64,000 bases of DNA from Adiantum capillus-veneris (lineage: Eukaryota > Streptophyta > Polypodiopsida > Polypodiales > Pteridaceae), in the NCBI GenBank assembly GCA_014529385.2, contig CM043960.1, positions 33,810,396-33,874,395 of the forward strand, written 5' to 3'. Positions 35,501-45,513 of the stretch are shown here, one piece after another. The notes below the pieces were generated by a model. It saw only the letters and a program-made list of their open reading frames with translations, was not told the origin of the DNA and searched no databases. A program made the position numbers and the translations under genes. Positions within the stretch are counted from its first letter, which is position 1. Each line of letters begins with the position of its first letter.

Positions 35501-35769
35501 ATTGGGCACCTTGCGCGAGAAAAAGTGGGATGACAGATACTCAAGCTTACAGTAATTGTTGGAAGGGTTATTGGGCTGTCAACTATAAGGACCCACAAGT
35601 GTGGGAAACTATAGATGCAATTGTTTGGTCCTGGAGACCCAACAAAGAAGGACCATTTTCTAGAATAAAGATTCCAGAAAGACATGCTCTAAAAGCCAAA
35701 GAAGGCCTCACTCGTGCACATCAGCCACACTTGGATCAAAGTTCAGATATGGTATCAAATGTGGAGTAG
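32542..35769 (+). CDS. DUF8039/DUF7869-like protein, probable RNase H-fold transposase family, 1075 aa
   Basis: A long intact frame. Residues ~8-85 (VCRTDPDSTCGG, then LPFPTMDTSSLQGSLWSAV) resemble the small domain (DUF8039) that precedes plant En/Spm-like transposase proteins. Next come a cysteine cluster CIDCCAQKCC (275-284) and a probable helix-turn-helix region with GIPKTSFYRYKENF (347-359). Last is a DUF7869-like core: CNIC (470-473), IIHDKMDQKKT (D530, D533), LLLQLDNCAGENKNRYLF (D671) and MVGHTHEDIDAMFSRF (704-719, H707, H709, E710, D711, D713). Three acidic stations on predicted strand ends are what an RNase H-like DDE nuclease shows. DUF7869 proteins are widespread, multicopy and uncharacterised in plants, oomycetes and animals, from memory. 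The C-terminal ~130 residues (HQGDFLMLV) may be a small beta domain. The absence of stops or frameshifts suggests it is recent or functional. Confidence 0.7.
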   Translation: MDFESGEKVHMILDNEIVGIGCVCRTDPDSTCGGTKIGLGNVSILVEECLKDVVLPFPTMDTSSLQGSLWSAVRWSKLLLQSFVLNGNLIDPHESYNGDEEHDHSDPLVTDAIPMTRPEFEAMIRESWRNQRVLLKDDTMMQTMNEGTILYVFPHDYVNFQELGPDCVGVGIERENASIHDVVEVGSITLLKWPIKQTTMLNGSPLQRFVPVDGMHATYEDVSNDGNVGKKLDGSNVVQLSRKRRYTFMNRTQKSKAAPASTFYLSNKSIQRVSCIDCCAQKCCQFADRDMVTRLRQQFWGESQKSRTNYVYDVLSICYQKDEKSRYQFRLNGSIVCCRAWYELHGIPKTSFYRYKENFENGVRQYVHGNTCTLRRGLQHTSLARALLNEFVENNSEKMPHRSRTLLDGSRETQLVIPSTYKQVDILCEINTTLDQMGYEKKLSQSSFGRIWNKEYPHVTLTKTSEFSKCNICSSIKARLEAKPSLEERALLLREREVHMAQQKSCRSLYYAWRTYSETQPQKYVCIIHDKMDQKKTAIPRLRIVPKGVDSGYNLQVALIGMITHGHGEGHYGHFVLNGLWPADPNLTIGSIANCLHNLERIDKHPLGDLVTNGLPRSNISLLHALNSRDALDYHNLSDGKEPIVQSSEIAEEELGSTFRRLPENLLLQLDNCAGENKNRYLFAYLSMLVARGVFKTIQLGFLMVGHTHEDIDAMFSRFSEKLRVTQTYTLPHLMDTLRNSSSSSPAPFFLTKIPDFKQYCDGYLCDGQDILVGHSKPLQFRFFMQDETPMMQYKAHVGVSSWSGSIRLWKTDTEGKPMLPHGDPPLVQMAEYVKAHEEVILGLKNYIKFWKNLGNGSSIPRYYRPVIDYWSKVIEEIGKAIISEGVLYEMFWPKTQEYSHLQSTTMNLQQGAERFLGLEELNDHFCGPQRDRPREEFDPMSDVHQGDFLMLVPSDTEIYPVWLAMALSDIDNEPTSPNYRKLLIQYWAPCARKSGMTDTQAYSNCWKGYWAVNYKDPQVWETIDAIVWSWRPNKEGPFSRIKIPERHALKAKEGLTRAHQPHLDQSSDMVSNVE

Positions 35770-36384
35770 AATTATGTGGAGCTTCTATTGTGACTATACT
35801 AGTCAATTTGTAAACAAAATCTTTTTTGTATCTTCCTTTGTTTTATGTAATTTATAGTTATTATTCAAATCCATGTGTTGTACATCCTCTTGACTTTTGG
35901 TGTTTATCAACACCACAATCCTATGAGATTTTCACTTTATTTACTAGCCACACACCTCAATTTTTCCCACTTTAAGTGGAAAATTCCCAAATTACATGAA
36001 TTCGGTCGATTTGGAGATTCCCATAATGTGAGATTTTTACCAAAATACCTAATATGGTCTTCTACTCAAGACTCTTGGAGCATCAACATTGTAAGAAATC
36101 CATATTTTCTTACCTTAAGAGTTTTTTCTTCCTTATTTGTATCCTATATGGATACTTCCATTGTAAATATCCAATTCCATTTGTAAATCAATAAAAATAC
36201 TAACTCTACTAATTTACTAACACTAACCTACTATGAAAAGCCCTATCACCTCCACTTCTCTCCTCTCTCTCTTCTTCATCTATCCACACCAACTTCTTGA
36301 TAATTCCAAGCAAAAGAAGTTAGATAAGTGCTGAAAATCTAACCCAACCATGGTTAGAGGAGTAACCCTAGCCCCCAAAATTGC
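35770..36384 (+). other. Spacer, probably including the upstream part of element A's 5' LTR
   Basis: The 3' UTR of the upstream gene passes into unique sequence that leads to a strong TATA box at 36,385. The position relative to the downstream gag suggests LTR U3. No second LTR copy is present in the window, so the left boundary of element A cannot be fixed. TGTTGTACATCC near 35,875 is one possible TG start. Confidence 0.35.
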
Positions 36385-36392
36385 TATAAAAG
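36385..36392 (+). promoter_or_regulatory. TATA box, likely LTR promoter of element A
   Basis: TATAAAAG sits in a short GC-richer context (GCTATAAAAGGAGGG) about 0.9 kb upstream of a Ty3-type gag on the same strand. This is the expected position for an LTR promoter. Confidence 0.5.
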
Positions 36393-37045
36393 GAGGGTGT
36401 AGCTAGCACAAAGGGGGCAGCCATAAGCAAGAGCACTATGCTATAGCTTGAGAAGCCAAGCTCAACGTCTCTAGAAGGAGCTCTTGAGTGGAAGCTCATT
36501 GTCTTATGCATATGCATGTGTTGTATTAGGGGTGATTAGCAAAGGAACTCTATGCCATTGTAAGAGAAAGTGATCATTCAATTGAGAGTAGGAAATCTAT
36601 CATTTCTCCTACTAGTGTAAGCCCAACATTTGATGAATCAAGGAGGGTGGATTTGGACTAATCTTGGATACTTTGTCTCTCTTCAAACGTGAAGTAATGG
36701 ACGATAATGATATGTAAGTGTCTTGGTGTTTTTTTAAGTTCTTGATAGCTTGTCTCTGGGTGTTGTCATCAATTCAGCCATAAATTCCACATACTGTAAG
36801 AGGGCAACAAGGTGGAGAGGACTCCCCTGGCCTTAAGACACTGATTGGGGTGGCTTTTCTTGTGATGTGTTGTGGTGTAATTTACTCAAGCTATGTTGAA
36901 CAAATACTAATCTCACTTTGATTGGTCGTGATAGATTTGTAAGAAGGTATTAATGCAACAAGCATCCCCTCCCCCTTCTCTCTCTTTCTTACATATATAA
37001 TTGTGTTTGCTTGATCATTGCCAATACATTTCAAAGCAGCCCGAG

Positions 37046-37047
<2 letters not shown>

Positions 37048-37125
<78 letters not shown>
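37048..37125 (+). repeat. (TC)n microsatellite
   Basis: About 39 uninterrupted TC dinucleotides in the leader of element A, upstream of gag. The plus-strand Ser-Leu and minus-strand Arg-Glu frames over it are artefacts. Confidence 0.97.
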
Positions 37126-37129
<4 letters not shown>

Positions 37130-37277
37130 ACGCGTCCTAGTTCGCATCCAAAACTAGGTGGTACCCCAAATTTGTGTAGGGTTAGGTTGCGGGTTTGTGT
37201 GTGTGTTTGTTGTTTTTTCCAACCCAACCCGATTGAGCAGCATGGGAGCCTAGAAGGGTGCTTAGAGGCCACTCTTC

Positions 37278-38431
37278 TTGTTGCCCGTCCCGGACCGCTT
37301 CAATAGCTTTACCTTTCTAAGTCTAACTTATCTTTCTCTTCATGACACCATAGCTACCATGCCTACCCCAGTGATGGGCATGCCAAGGAAAACGCCATGG
37401 ACCTCATTTGTTAGTAAAGCACCGCTATATGGTAGCTCAATGCCGGCAGCAAGACCTACAAGTGTGTATCAATCATATGTACCTATAGGTCCTCGTACTC
37501 ATATAGCTCCTACCCCTCCCATTGTTTCAACAGCTTATGCTCCGCAACTACAACATCCAAGCTCTTATTTCAATGGGACCATACCAGCTAGCATTAGCAT
37601 GTCACATTCGACGTTTGTTATGCCTAAGGCCACACATATGAACTTTGGGCCACCACATGGAACAACACCATACCAAACTTGGAACCCAAGGGCTTCCAAT
37701 GCGCCAAGCCAAATGCCAATACCTACTCCACATGTAGTCTCTGGAGCGCCTTCACCCACGGTGCCTACTCACTTAGGTGACTTGGCAACATTTTCTCAAG
37801 CTTTCGGTTGATCTATTGCTGAGAATATGCGTAACACACCGGATAGGGAGCCTAGAAGTAAGGCAATACAAATAGCCAAGCTCACACAAAATTTAGTGGA
37901 TACAGGGATGTGAGAAATCATATTGAAGTGTTTGAACATATATGCAATTCTCTAAGAGAACACAATGACCTGCATAAGAGTAATAATTTAAGCCTAACAT
38001 TAAGTGGGAAGGCTGGAGATTGGTATAGAACCCTAAGGGTGGAAGAAAAAACAATTTACCCTACTCTTACGAGACTATTCCTGAAAGAATACATACAAGA
38101 GGGAGTGCTTTGGGGTGTAGCATCTCAGCTCCAGAAAGCCCAGAGAGAGGAAGGAGAGTCCATGAGAGACTTTATTAGTCTCTTGAAGCATTTGAATTCT
38201 CGTTGCAATCCAAATGATCCCTTCAATAATAACCAATTTCTTGATAGATTCATTAGGGGATTACACATGAGGATATCTACAATGGCCTAATCATTAGAGG
38301 CATCACCACACTTGGGAAGCAATCACCACCAATGCAATCCAATTGGAGGCTAATTTAATGATTAAAGGAGAAAGAGTGTCTGTTGACCCTAAATCTACTA
38401 GCTCGCAAGCATCGCGGCATCAACCAAAGAC
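37278..38431 (+). pseudogene. Element A gag, N-terminal and capsid part (broken)
   Basis: The first segment (37,278-37,811) is rich in Pro, Ser and Thr and low in complexity. After a stop and a shift, 37,910-38,290 encodes a typical retrotransposon Gag core: LSGKAGDWYRTL, FLKEYIQ, then REEGESMRDFISLLKHLN and FLDRFIRGLH. Element B interrupts the sequence at 38,437. It resumes at 54,362, so the gag was continuous before that insertion. Confidence 0.75.
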
Positions 38432-38436
38432 CTTAA
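38432..38436 (+). repeat. Target-site duplication (left) of element B
   Basis: CTTAA directly before the TG of element B; the matching CTTAA follows the terminal CA at 54,357-54,361. Confidence 0.93.
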
Positions 38437-39087
38437 TGTAAGGTCTCTGACCTCGAGCTAAAAGAACACCATTGTACCATGAAACAATCATAATGAAAAA
38501 AGTTACTATTTTTAGCAGTTTTCCAAAATCTGTCGATGCCATGATGTTTAGAATGTCATAAAGCTTCCAAAAGTGAAATAAAATCATTTTTATGAAAAAT
38601 TTCCAAAAATAGTAAGTTTTTGGTCACCCGACCCGTCTAGTTTTAACCGTCTCGAAAAACTGCACCCGTACCCCGAATTTGAAAAAATGCATTTTCGGAC
38701 ATCGAGGGCTGCTAAATATGGTAGGTACTGGGACAGGTACACCTTAGTTAGAGCTTAGTATAGCAATTTACTACATTAAATTCCGATTCGTATCGCCCAT
38801 TTTAGCCTAAAGTCAAAAATTCCTAAGGCTGTGCGGGGAGCACCGGGGCTCGGGGGCTGTGTGGGAACAGGTCCCAGGCCACTAGGAGCTTGCTTTAGCA
38901 GCTAGGGGGCACCCTAACACCTCTAGGGGCTTGTGGGAGACTTGCCATGCTTGAGAGAGAGTGTGAAGGTTAGTTAGACTAAGTTAACTCGACACTTGTT
39001 AAGCATGTAACTAAGTTACCTTGCATGAGGTGAGTACTCCCTCAGATGTATTCAGCAGCCAGGTTTGATTTTCAGCTTCAGAGAGCC

Positions 39088-39095
39088 TATATAAG
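39088..39095 (+). promoter_or_regulatory. TATA box in element B 5' LTR
   Basis: TATATAAG in the context GAGCCTATATAAGAGTGTGC. It is conserved at 43,479-43,486 in the 3' LTR, consistent with the LTR's RNA polymerase II promoter and the U3/R boundary about 30 bp further on. Confidence 0.65.
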
Positions 39096-39101
39096 AGTGT
39101 G

Positions 39102-39139
<38 letters not shown>

Positions 39140-40010
39140 TGCTCACACACACACTAAGTACACCCACACACTCCTACACACACACATACCTTGGGGAGGT
39201 GCCTGACGGACATATTCTTTGGAAGAAGAGCTAAGGAGGTAAGGTGCTGCGCATTTCTGGTCTCAACGAGGCCCTTGCATCAGAATTTTGAGAGGAATTC
39301 AGCCTAATCTCGGTAATATCCAATTTAATTCATGCTTGTTGCAACTCTCTCCAATATTCTCTTAATTCCGCATCTAGTATGCATAATCATAGTCAAAATA
39401 CTCATTAGATACTCTCTAATTTTCCGTATCCATTATCTATTGCATAAATATTAATCTAATTAGTAATCATGCAAGCAATTATTCACTCTTAATCATAGTT
39501 TAATGCATGTTTAAGGAATCATCCACTAGTCATCGTTGTGATTAAAAATCAAGTCAGCTTTGAGGTGGGAATGGTCCATTGCATTCTATTACTCCATAAT
39601 GTGTAAATAATTAAATTAGAATCAATTGCTCATGGATTAGGATTTAATTAGGAAAAACTAATCCATCATTAATCATTAGGAAGGGAGAAATCCTCTCATC
39701 TATGCATACAGTAAATCTGCAATTCTCTACTTGCATTAAGAAGTGATTAAGCACGTCTATTTCATCTCTAGTAGAATTGATTAAGTAAAAATCTGAATTT
39801 CATAATTATCTTGGCCAAGTAATTAACCTTAGGGCCTATTCCCATAGAACAAGTATGGTGCTATCGGGGTTCTCTATGTCTTGAAGTAAGTCTAACCTCT
39901 CGTACAAGGGGATTTGCTTATTGAAACTAATCCGTCATCATGGTTGTATGTTACTCTCGAATGTTAGCTCTCTTTTTTCAAGTCGTCAAAAATTAAGTAG
40001 TGAGTGTAAA

Positions 40011-40181
40011 ATGGCCACGGTAAAGAGAACTCGTTTTGGTCGTTCCCACGACCGCGAGGTGGGGACAAGCAACACTAATGGAAAGGGAGAAGCTCCCATG
40101 GTCGACCAAGTACCGGCCATCTCACGGAGCAATGACGAGGAAATTGTAGAGGTAGGTCAAGTTTTAATTCAAGTTTGTTAA
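40011..40181 (+). other. Short conserved frame inside the LTR, possible spliced gag leader exon
   Basis: A 56-codon frame starting M-A-T-V-K-R-T and rich in polar and acidic residues lies about 0.9 kb downstream of the LTR TATA box. Its counterpart in the 3' LTR (53,146-53,316) keeps ATG, length and frame, with only substitutions. Near its end are potential donors (GAG|GTAGGT and GTAG|GTCAAG). The internal gag begins without its own ATG just downstream of a potential acceptor (ATATACAG near 41,729). I infer a possible LTR-encoded start exon for gag; unproven. Confidence 0.35.
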
Positions 40182-41734
40182 AGCAACATTGCATTCGATA
40201 AGGTAGGATGAAAAACACATTTCCCAACATGTTGGAAATCAATGGAAACCACGGCATTTAAATTAATTGTATTTTATATTCAAGTAGGAAAGAATGCTTT
40301 CGGAATATACTATCTGAAGTAGGAAAGATTGGTTGCTAGGGAAAATTTAGCTCAGCTAGTTCATTTTCAGTTCCAATGTTGATTTAGTCCGAACCCCCTC
40401 TTGATCACATGGGGCAGCTCGCGAAGTTATTCGCAGGAGCTAGAGTTCCTGGTTAAGCGCTCTTGAATCCACGACTGCTGGTTAAGCGATGGATATCCAC
40501 GATTGTTGGTTAAGCGGTGGAAGTCCACGATTGCTAGTTAAGCAATGGACAACCTAGTTGTATGGGCAGCTAGGCGACAACGGGAGGAGTAAACTCTCGC
40601 TGGAGGGGGGATGTTGTACCTTCAGAACATTGGAACTTTAAATGAATGAGTTTTTGAGTGAATTTTTACTAGAATTACTATCTTGGTGCCGCTTTGCAAT
40701 ACTAGTTGAAGGGCTGTAATAAAGAACTTGTGAATCGGAAAAATAAACAAAGAACTTATATATTGAACAACCATTGTGGTAGTAATTAGGTAACAAAGGA
40801 AGTGTGAGTATGGGGTGGAAAGTGGGGGCTTGGCTCGGGTTGCCAATGCCTATGAGAAAGGTAGCACGATTGGTCGGGAACTCTCCGTCCCCATAGTACT
40901 ATAAATTGACGCTAGTATTACTCATTGCCCCAAGAGCGGCGAAGTCTCAAGTGTACGTGCCTCTGAAAGCTACGAGAAAAAAGGCACTCGAGACTTCTCT
41001 CGTCTTGGAAGGTGGGTTTTAGGACCGATAATTGATTAGACACGCTTCCACTGCGAGGTGGAACTAGATTTCGATGCTAGTAGGCTCGAACTCGACTCAC
41101 TTTGTGATGAGAGATCGTCCACTAGATGAACCATAAACCACTTTGTTTGCTTCCGTTGTAGATCTAGTGGCCACCAGGTTTACCATCAGATCCGTTGTTT
41201 GAGACGACAGGGTGGGGACCTCACACCTGGAAAATGATGTTGTTTGAAATTTTAAAAAAATAAGGGATAGTAGGATAGCTTGTACTCAAAGCTTGAGCAT
41301 AATGTTTCCTAGAATAATGACATTGGATTTGTCTAGTGGATTATCTCCTGAGTGATGTTAAAGAGTTTTACTCATTGAGCTTGTTGGGATTCAGTGGGTT
41401 CCACATGATGTTTTTCGAGAATTTGTTGGTGCGACTAGTGTTGCGGGCAAGTAGCCTATTGACGCACATAAGGTTATAAGTATGGATCAAAGCTCTCGAG
41501 TAAAGTTTTTACCATTATTTATCGGAAAATTTTGGATGTATTCAATGGAATTTAAACTAATGGTGGAATGGTTAAATCCTTTGTGATAGCTGTACAGATT
41601 AAGTAGGCTGGTCAAGCCCAAAAAGTTAAATTTCTTCTTGAGTATGGAAAAGCCTAGGTTCATTTGAGAAGAGTGCTATAGTAATGAGTTTTATACCATT
41701 GGATAGGTATTGTCTACTGCGCTATATACAGTCG

Positions 41735-42645
41735 TTCAGGAGAAAAAGCTTCTCCTTAAGCAAGCTTAGCCTCCAACCTTTAAAGGCGAAGTGGTTAATG
41801 TGGAGAGAGATGCGGAAGTATGGATGGAAGCAATGGACGACTATTTCGAAGCTGCGGGAACTCAACCCGAGAACCAAACCATGCTTGCAATGTTCCGCTT
41901 GTCTGGCGATGCCAAGATCTGGTGGAAACAACATTGCAAGGACTTGGATATCAATGGATCTTCCCAGTCATGGGAAGACATCAAGGCTGTTGTGATGGAG
42001 CGATACTTACCACCCGCTCACAAAGCCTTGAAGATGAATGAGTTTTCTCACTTCGACAACTGACTTCTTCCGTCGAAGAATACTACTCGGAGTTCGTCAC
42101 ACTTTGGAGATATGCTCCTAGGATGACATTGGAACAGCAAGTAGCACGGTTCTGCCAAGGACTCATCGACCCCGTGAACAACCGACTAGAAGCTCTCGGG
42201 CCAGCAACTCTGCAAGATGCCTTGCTAAGGGCCAAACCGTTAGCTAAAGAGATTCAGAGGACTACCCAAGATATTCAATACTATTTGTCAAAGAGGACCA
42301 GGCAAGACAACTAGAGTAACAGACCAATCAACCCTGCATACGACCATCGTCCGGTAGTAGCTACTACGGCAGCTACCGAGTTTCCCAATATAATATGCTT
42401 TGAGTGCCACGACATTACAAAAGCCGATGTCCAAAAAGGATTTCCCAAACATCCAGTGCTAATAATGTACCTCTGAACGTCAACAGGCGAGGTCAACCAA
42501 ACGAAAGAGGAGGCCGAGGAAGAGGAAACATAGGACAAGAAAGCGGAGCTTTCGCTAATGCTGTAGTGAGACAACCAACTGTAGGTGACAAAGCTGATGA
42601 GAGAGCATCTCTGTATGCTACAACTGCTAATCCTAGTGAGCAATA
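41735..42645 (+). pseudogene. Element B gag (frameshifted)
   Basis: A Ty3-type Gag core reads WMEAMDDYFEAAGTQPE, then MFRLSGDAKIWWKQH, WEDIKAVVMERYLPP, and after a frameshift near 42,055 EQQVARFCQGL and QDALLRAKPLAKEI. A damaged CCHC knuckle (CFEC...) lies at ~42,400, and a basic Gly-Arg-rich tail follows in another frame. In-frame TAG near 41,773. No protease, RT or integrase follows before the polypurine tract at 42,821, so the element depends on others for replication. Confidence 0.75.
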
Positions 42646-42820
42646 ATTCAAGCACCAAGATTTCATCAAAGTTCAGTAGAATAAGACGCATAAAGCTAAA
42701 GACTATTCTATTATCAAAGGATGTCTTTACTTTAGACAAAGGATATATGTACCTAAGTAGTTAGCATAGAGTTTATCCAGATGTACTCTTGAGATGAGGA
42801 CATCTAAAATTTTTCACATT

Positions 42821-42828
42821 GGGGAGGA
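42821..42828 (+). other. Polypurine tract of element B
   Basis: GGGGAGGA lies immediately before the TG of the 3' LTR. This is the expected plus-strand priming site and it confirms element orientation. Confidence 0.75.
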
Positions 42829-43494
42829 TGTAAGGTCTCCGACCCCAAGCTAAAGAACACCATTGTACCATGAAACAATCATAATGGAAAAAGTTACTAT
42901 TTTTAGCAGTTTTCTAAAATCTGTCGATGCCATGATGTTTAGAATGTCATAAATCTTCCAAAAGTGAATTAAAATAATTTTTTTGAAAAAAATCCAAAAA
43001 TAGTAAGTTCTTGGTCACCCGACCTGTCTAGTTTTAACCGTCTCGAAAAACTGCACCCGTACCCCGAATTTCAAAACATGCATTTTCGGACACCGTGGGT
43101 TGCTAAATATGGCCGGTTCTCGGATAGGTACACCTTAGTTAGAGCTTAGTATAGCAATTTACGACATTAAATTCCGATTCATGTCGCCCATTTTAGCCTA
43201 AAGTCAAAAATTCCTAAGGCTGTGCGTGGAGCACCGAGGCTCGGGGGCTGTGTGGGAACAGGTCCCAAGCCACTGGGAGCTTGCTTTAGTAGCTAGTGGG
43301 CGCCCTCACACCTCTAGGGGCTTGTGGGAGACTTGCCATCCTTGAGAGACAGTGTGAGAGTTAGTTAGACTAAGTTAAATGGACACTTGGTAAGCATGTA
43401 ACTAAGTTACCTTGCATGAGGTGAGTGCTCCCTCATATGTATTTAGCAGCTTGGTTTGATTTTCAGCTTGGGAGAGCCTATATAAGAGTGTGCT

Positions 43495-43539
<45 letters not shown>

Positions 43540-44333
43540 GCTCACACACACACACTGAGTACACACACACACTCCTACACACACACATACCTCGGGGAGG
43601 TGCTGCCGGCGGACATAGTCTTTGGAAGAAGTGCTAAGGAGGTAAGGTGCTGTCCATTTCTCGTCTCAAGGAGGCCCTTGCATCAGAATTTCAAGAGGAA
43701 TTCAGCCTAATCTCGGGAATATCCAATTTAATTCATGCTTGTTGCAATTCTCTCCAATATTCTCTTAATTCCGCATCTAATATACATAATCATAGTCAAA
43801 ATACTCATTAGATACTCTCTAATTTTCCGTATCCATGATCTATTTCATAAATCTTAATCTAATTAGTAATCATGCAAGCAATTATTCACTCTTAATCATA
43901 GTTTAATGCATGTTTAAGGAATCATCCACTAGTCATCGTTGTGATTAAAATCAAGTCAGCTTTGAGGTGGGAATGGTCCATTGCATTCTATTACTCCATA
44001 ATGTGTAAATAATTAAATTAGAATTAATTGCTCATGGATTAGGATTTAATTAGGGGAAATTAATCCATCATTAATAATTAGGAAGGAAATAATCATCTCA
44101 TCTATGCATACAGTAAATCTGCAATTCTCTACTTGCATTAAGAAGTGATTAAGCCCGTCTATTTCATCTCTAGTAGAATTGATTAAGTAAAAATCTGAAT
44201 TTCATAATTATCTAGGCCAAGTAATTAACCTTAGGGCCTATTCCCATAGAACAAGTATGGTGCTATCGGGATTCTCTATGTCTTGAAGTAAGTCTAACCT
44301 CTCGTACAAGGGGATTTGCTTATTGAAACTAAT

Positions 44334-44337
44334 CCGT
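44334..44337 (+). repeat. Target-site duplication (left) of element C
   Basis: CCGT precedes the element; CCGT also follows it at 53,070-53,073. The uninterrupted copy of this site in B's 5' LTR reads AATCCGTCATCATGG (about 39,943), confirming a 4-bp duplication. Confidence 0.9.
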
Positions 44338-44512
44338 TGTGAGCGGGATGAAAACACACACAGCGCCTCTATAACGACCCGACACACACTCTTGGGAAGA
44401 TACACACACACACTATGGGGCACCACTCGGCTTACACAACACACCTGGCCGAGACAGGGAACACACCTCTGGAGTGAGAGGAGAGAGACTATCCACTTGC
44501 CCACTCCACACA

Positions 44513-44548
<36 letters not shown>

Positions 44549-45485
44549 CTCAGCTCAAAAAAGGAGAACTTCTGATGTTTAGATACAAATGAGCTTGGGC
44601 CAATACCAATGGGGCAAACAGCTCACACAATATGGGTAAAATAAGCCAGATACAATCACGAACTAGAGCAGAAACTTCGCTCATAGGAGAAACTTACACA
44701 GAAAAACAACAGGAAAAGAGTGAGGAATTTGGCAAAATGGACAGCGCCATCGCATCCAGAACGGCCCAAAACCCCAGTCTACAATGTCAAAGTGCTCAAA
44801 TCCGACCTCGGATGAGCAGTTTACGGCCAAAACAGGCTCCAAAATGAGCAAAAACACACCTGCGGCTGTTCCTCCTCTCTTCTCCACGTTTTTTCTGGTC
44901 TTCTCTCTGTTTTTTCAGTTCCCCCACTTAGCTTTATTAGTTGGGCACCCTTGGCCTTTTAGATGACCTCAAACGGACCCCGAACAGGCCAAAAACTGAC
45001 CTCGCAGTGCATAGTTGTCACCTTTTTGCATCATTCGCACACCTGGCACTCAGCTTTTTTCCAATAATGCATCTCGCCACCACGTGAAGTGGCCCCAAAA
45101 AAAGGTCCTCATGATGACCTTTCTGCATAATTCTCACAAGCAAACACCCACGTTGTGTCCGTCCTCATCTGCGTGCAAATATTGACCTCGTTCGCCCTCC
45201 TGACGCCACTAGATGCCATCTGACGCACCTGCTGACCTCACGTCGTCGGCCCGCGGATAGCTTCCTCGAGAAGTTTTACGCGCTACCAACTCCTCATTAT
45301 TGTATAAAAAACACACTGGTACTGGTAATAGTGAAAATCGCTGCACTATGTACATGTTGTCCTACCTGTACACATGTGGGCCCCACATAACCACCTGGCT
45401 AAGGAAAATGGGCAATCCTTTATTTGATGCACCATGCATGTATATATACATATGCGCAATCCCTTGCTCCAAAAAACTCCTGACA
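44338..45485 (-). repeat. Element C 3' LTR (minus orientation)
   Basis: On the plus strand it begins TGTGAGCGGGATGAAAAC and ends CTCCAAAAAACTCCTGACA. Contains a CA-rich tract at ~44,510-44,543 that is shorter than in the other LTR, and an imperfect 22-bp palindrome at ~45,101-45,122 (AAAGGTC...GACCTTT). Confidence 0.95.
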
Positions 45486-45513
45486 TAATTTGCCCATCCC
45501 CTAGCCTGCTAGA

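Larger units (their letters stand above)
38437..41225 (+). repeat. Element B 5' LTR
   Basis: Begins TGTAAGGTCTCTGACCTCGA and ends GGTGGGGACCTCACA. Contains a TATATAAG promoter box (39,088-39,095), an (AC)n tract at ~39,108-39,135, about four degenerate 31-bp GGTTAAGCGGTGGA...TCCAC repeats at ~40,450-40,555, and a 56-codon frame at 40,011-40,181 that is kept in both LTRs. Confidence 0.93.
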
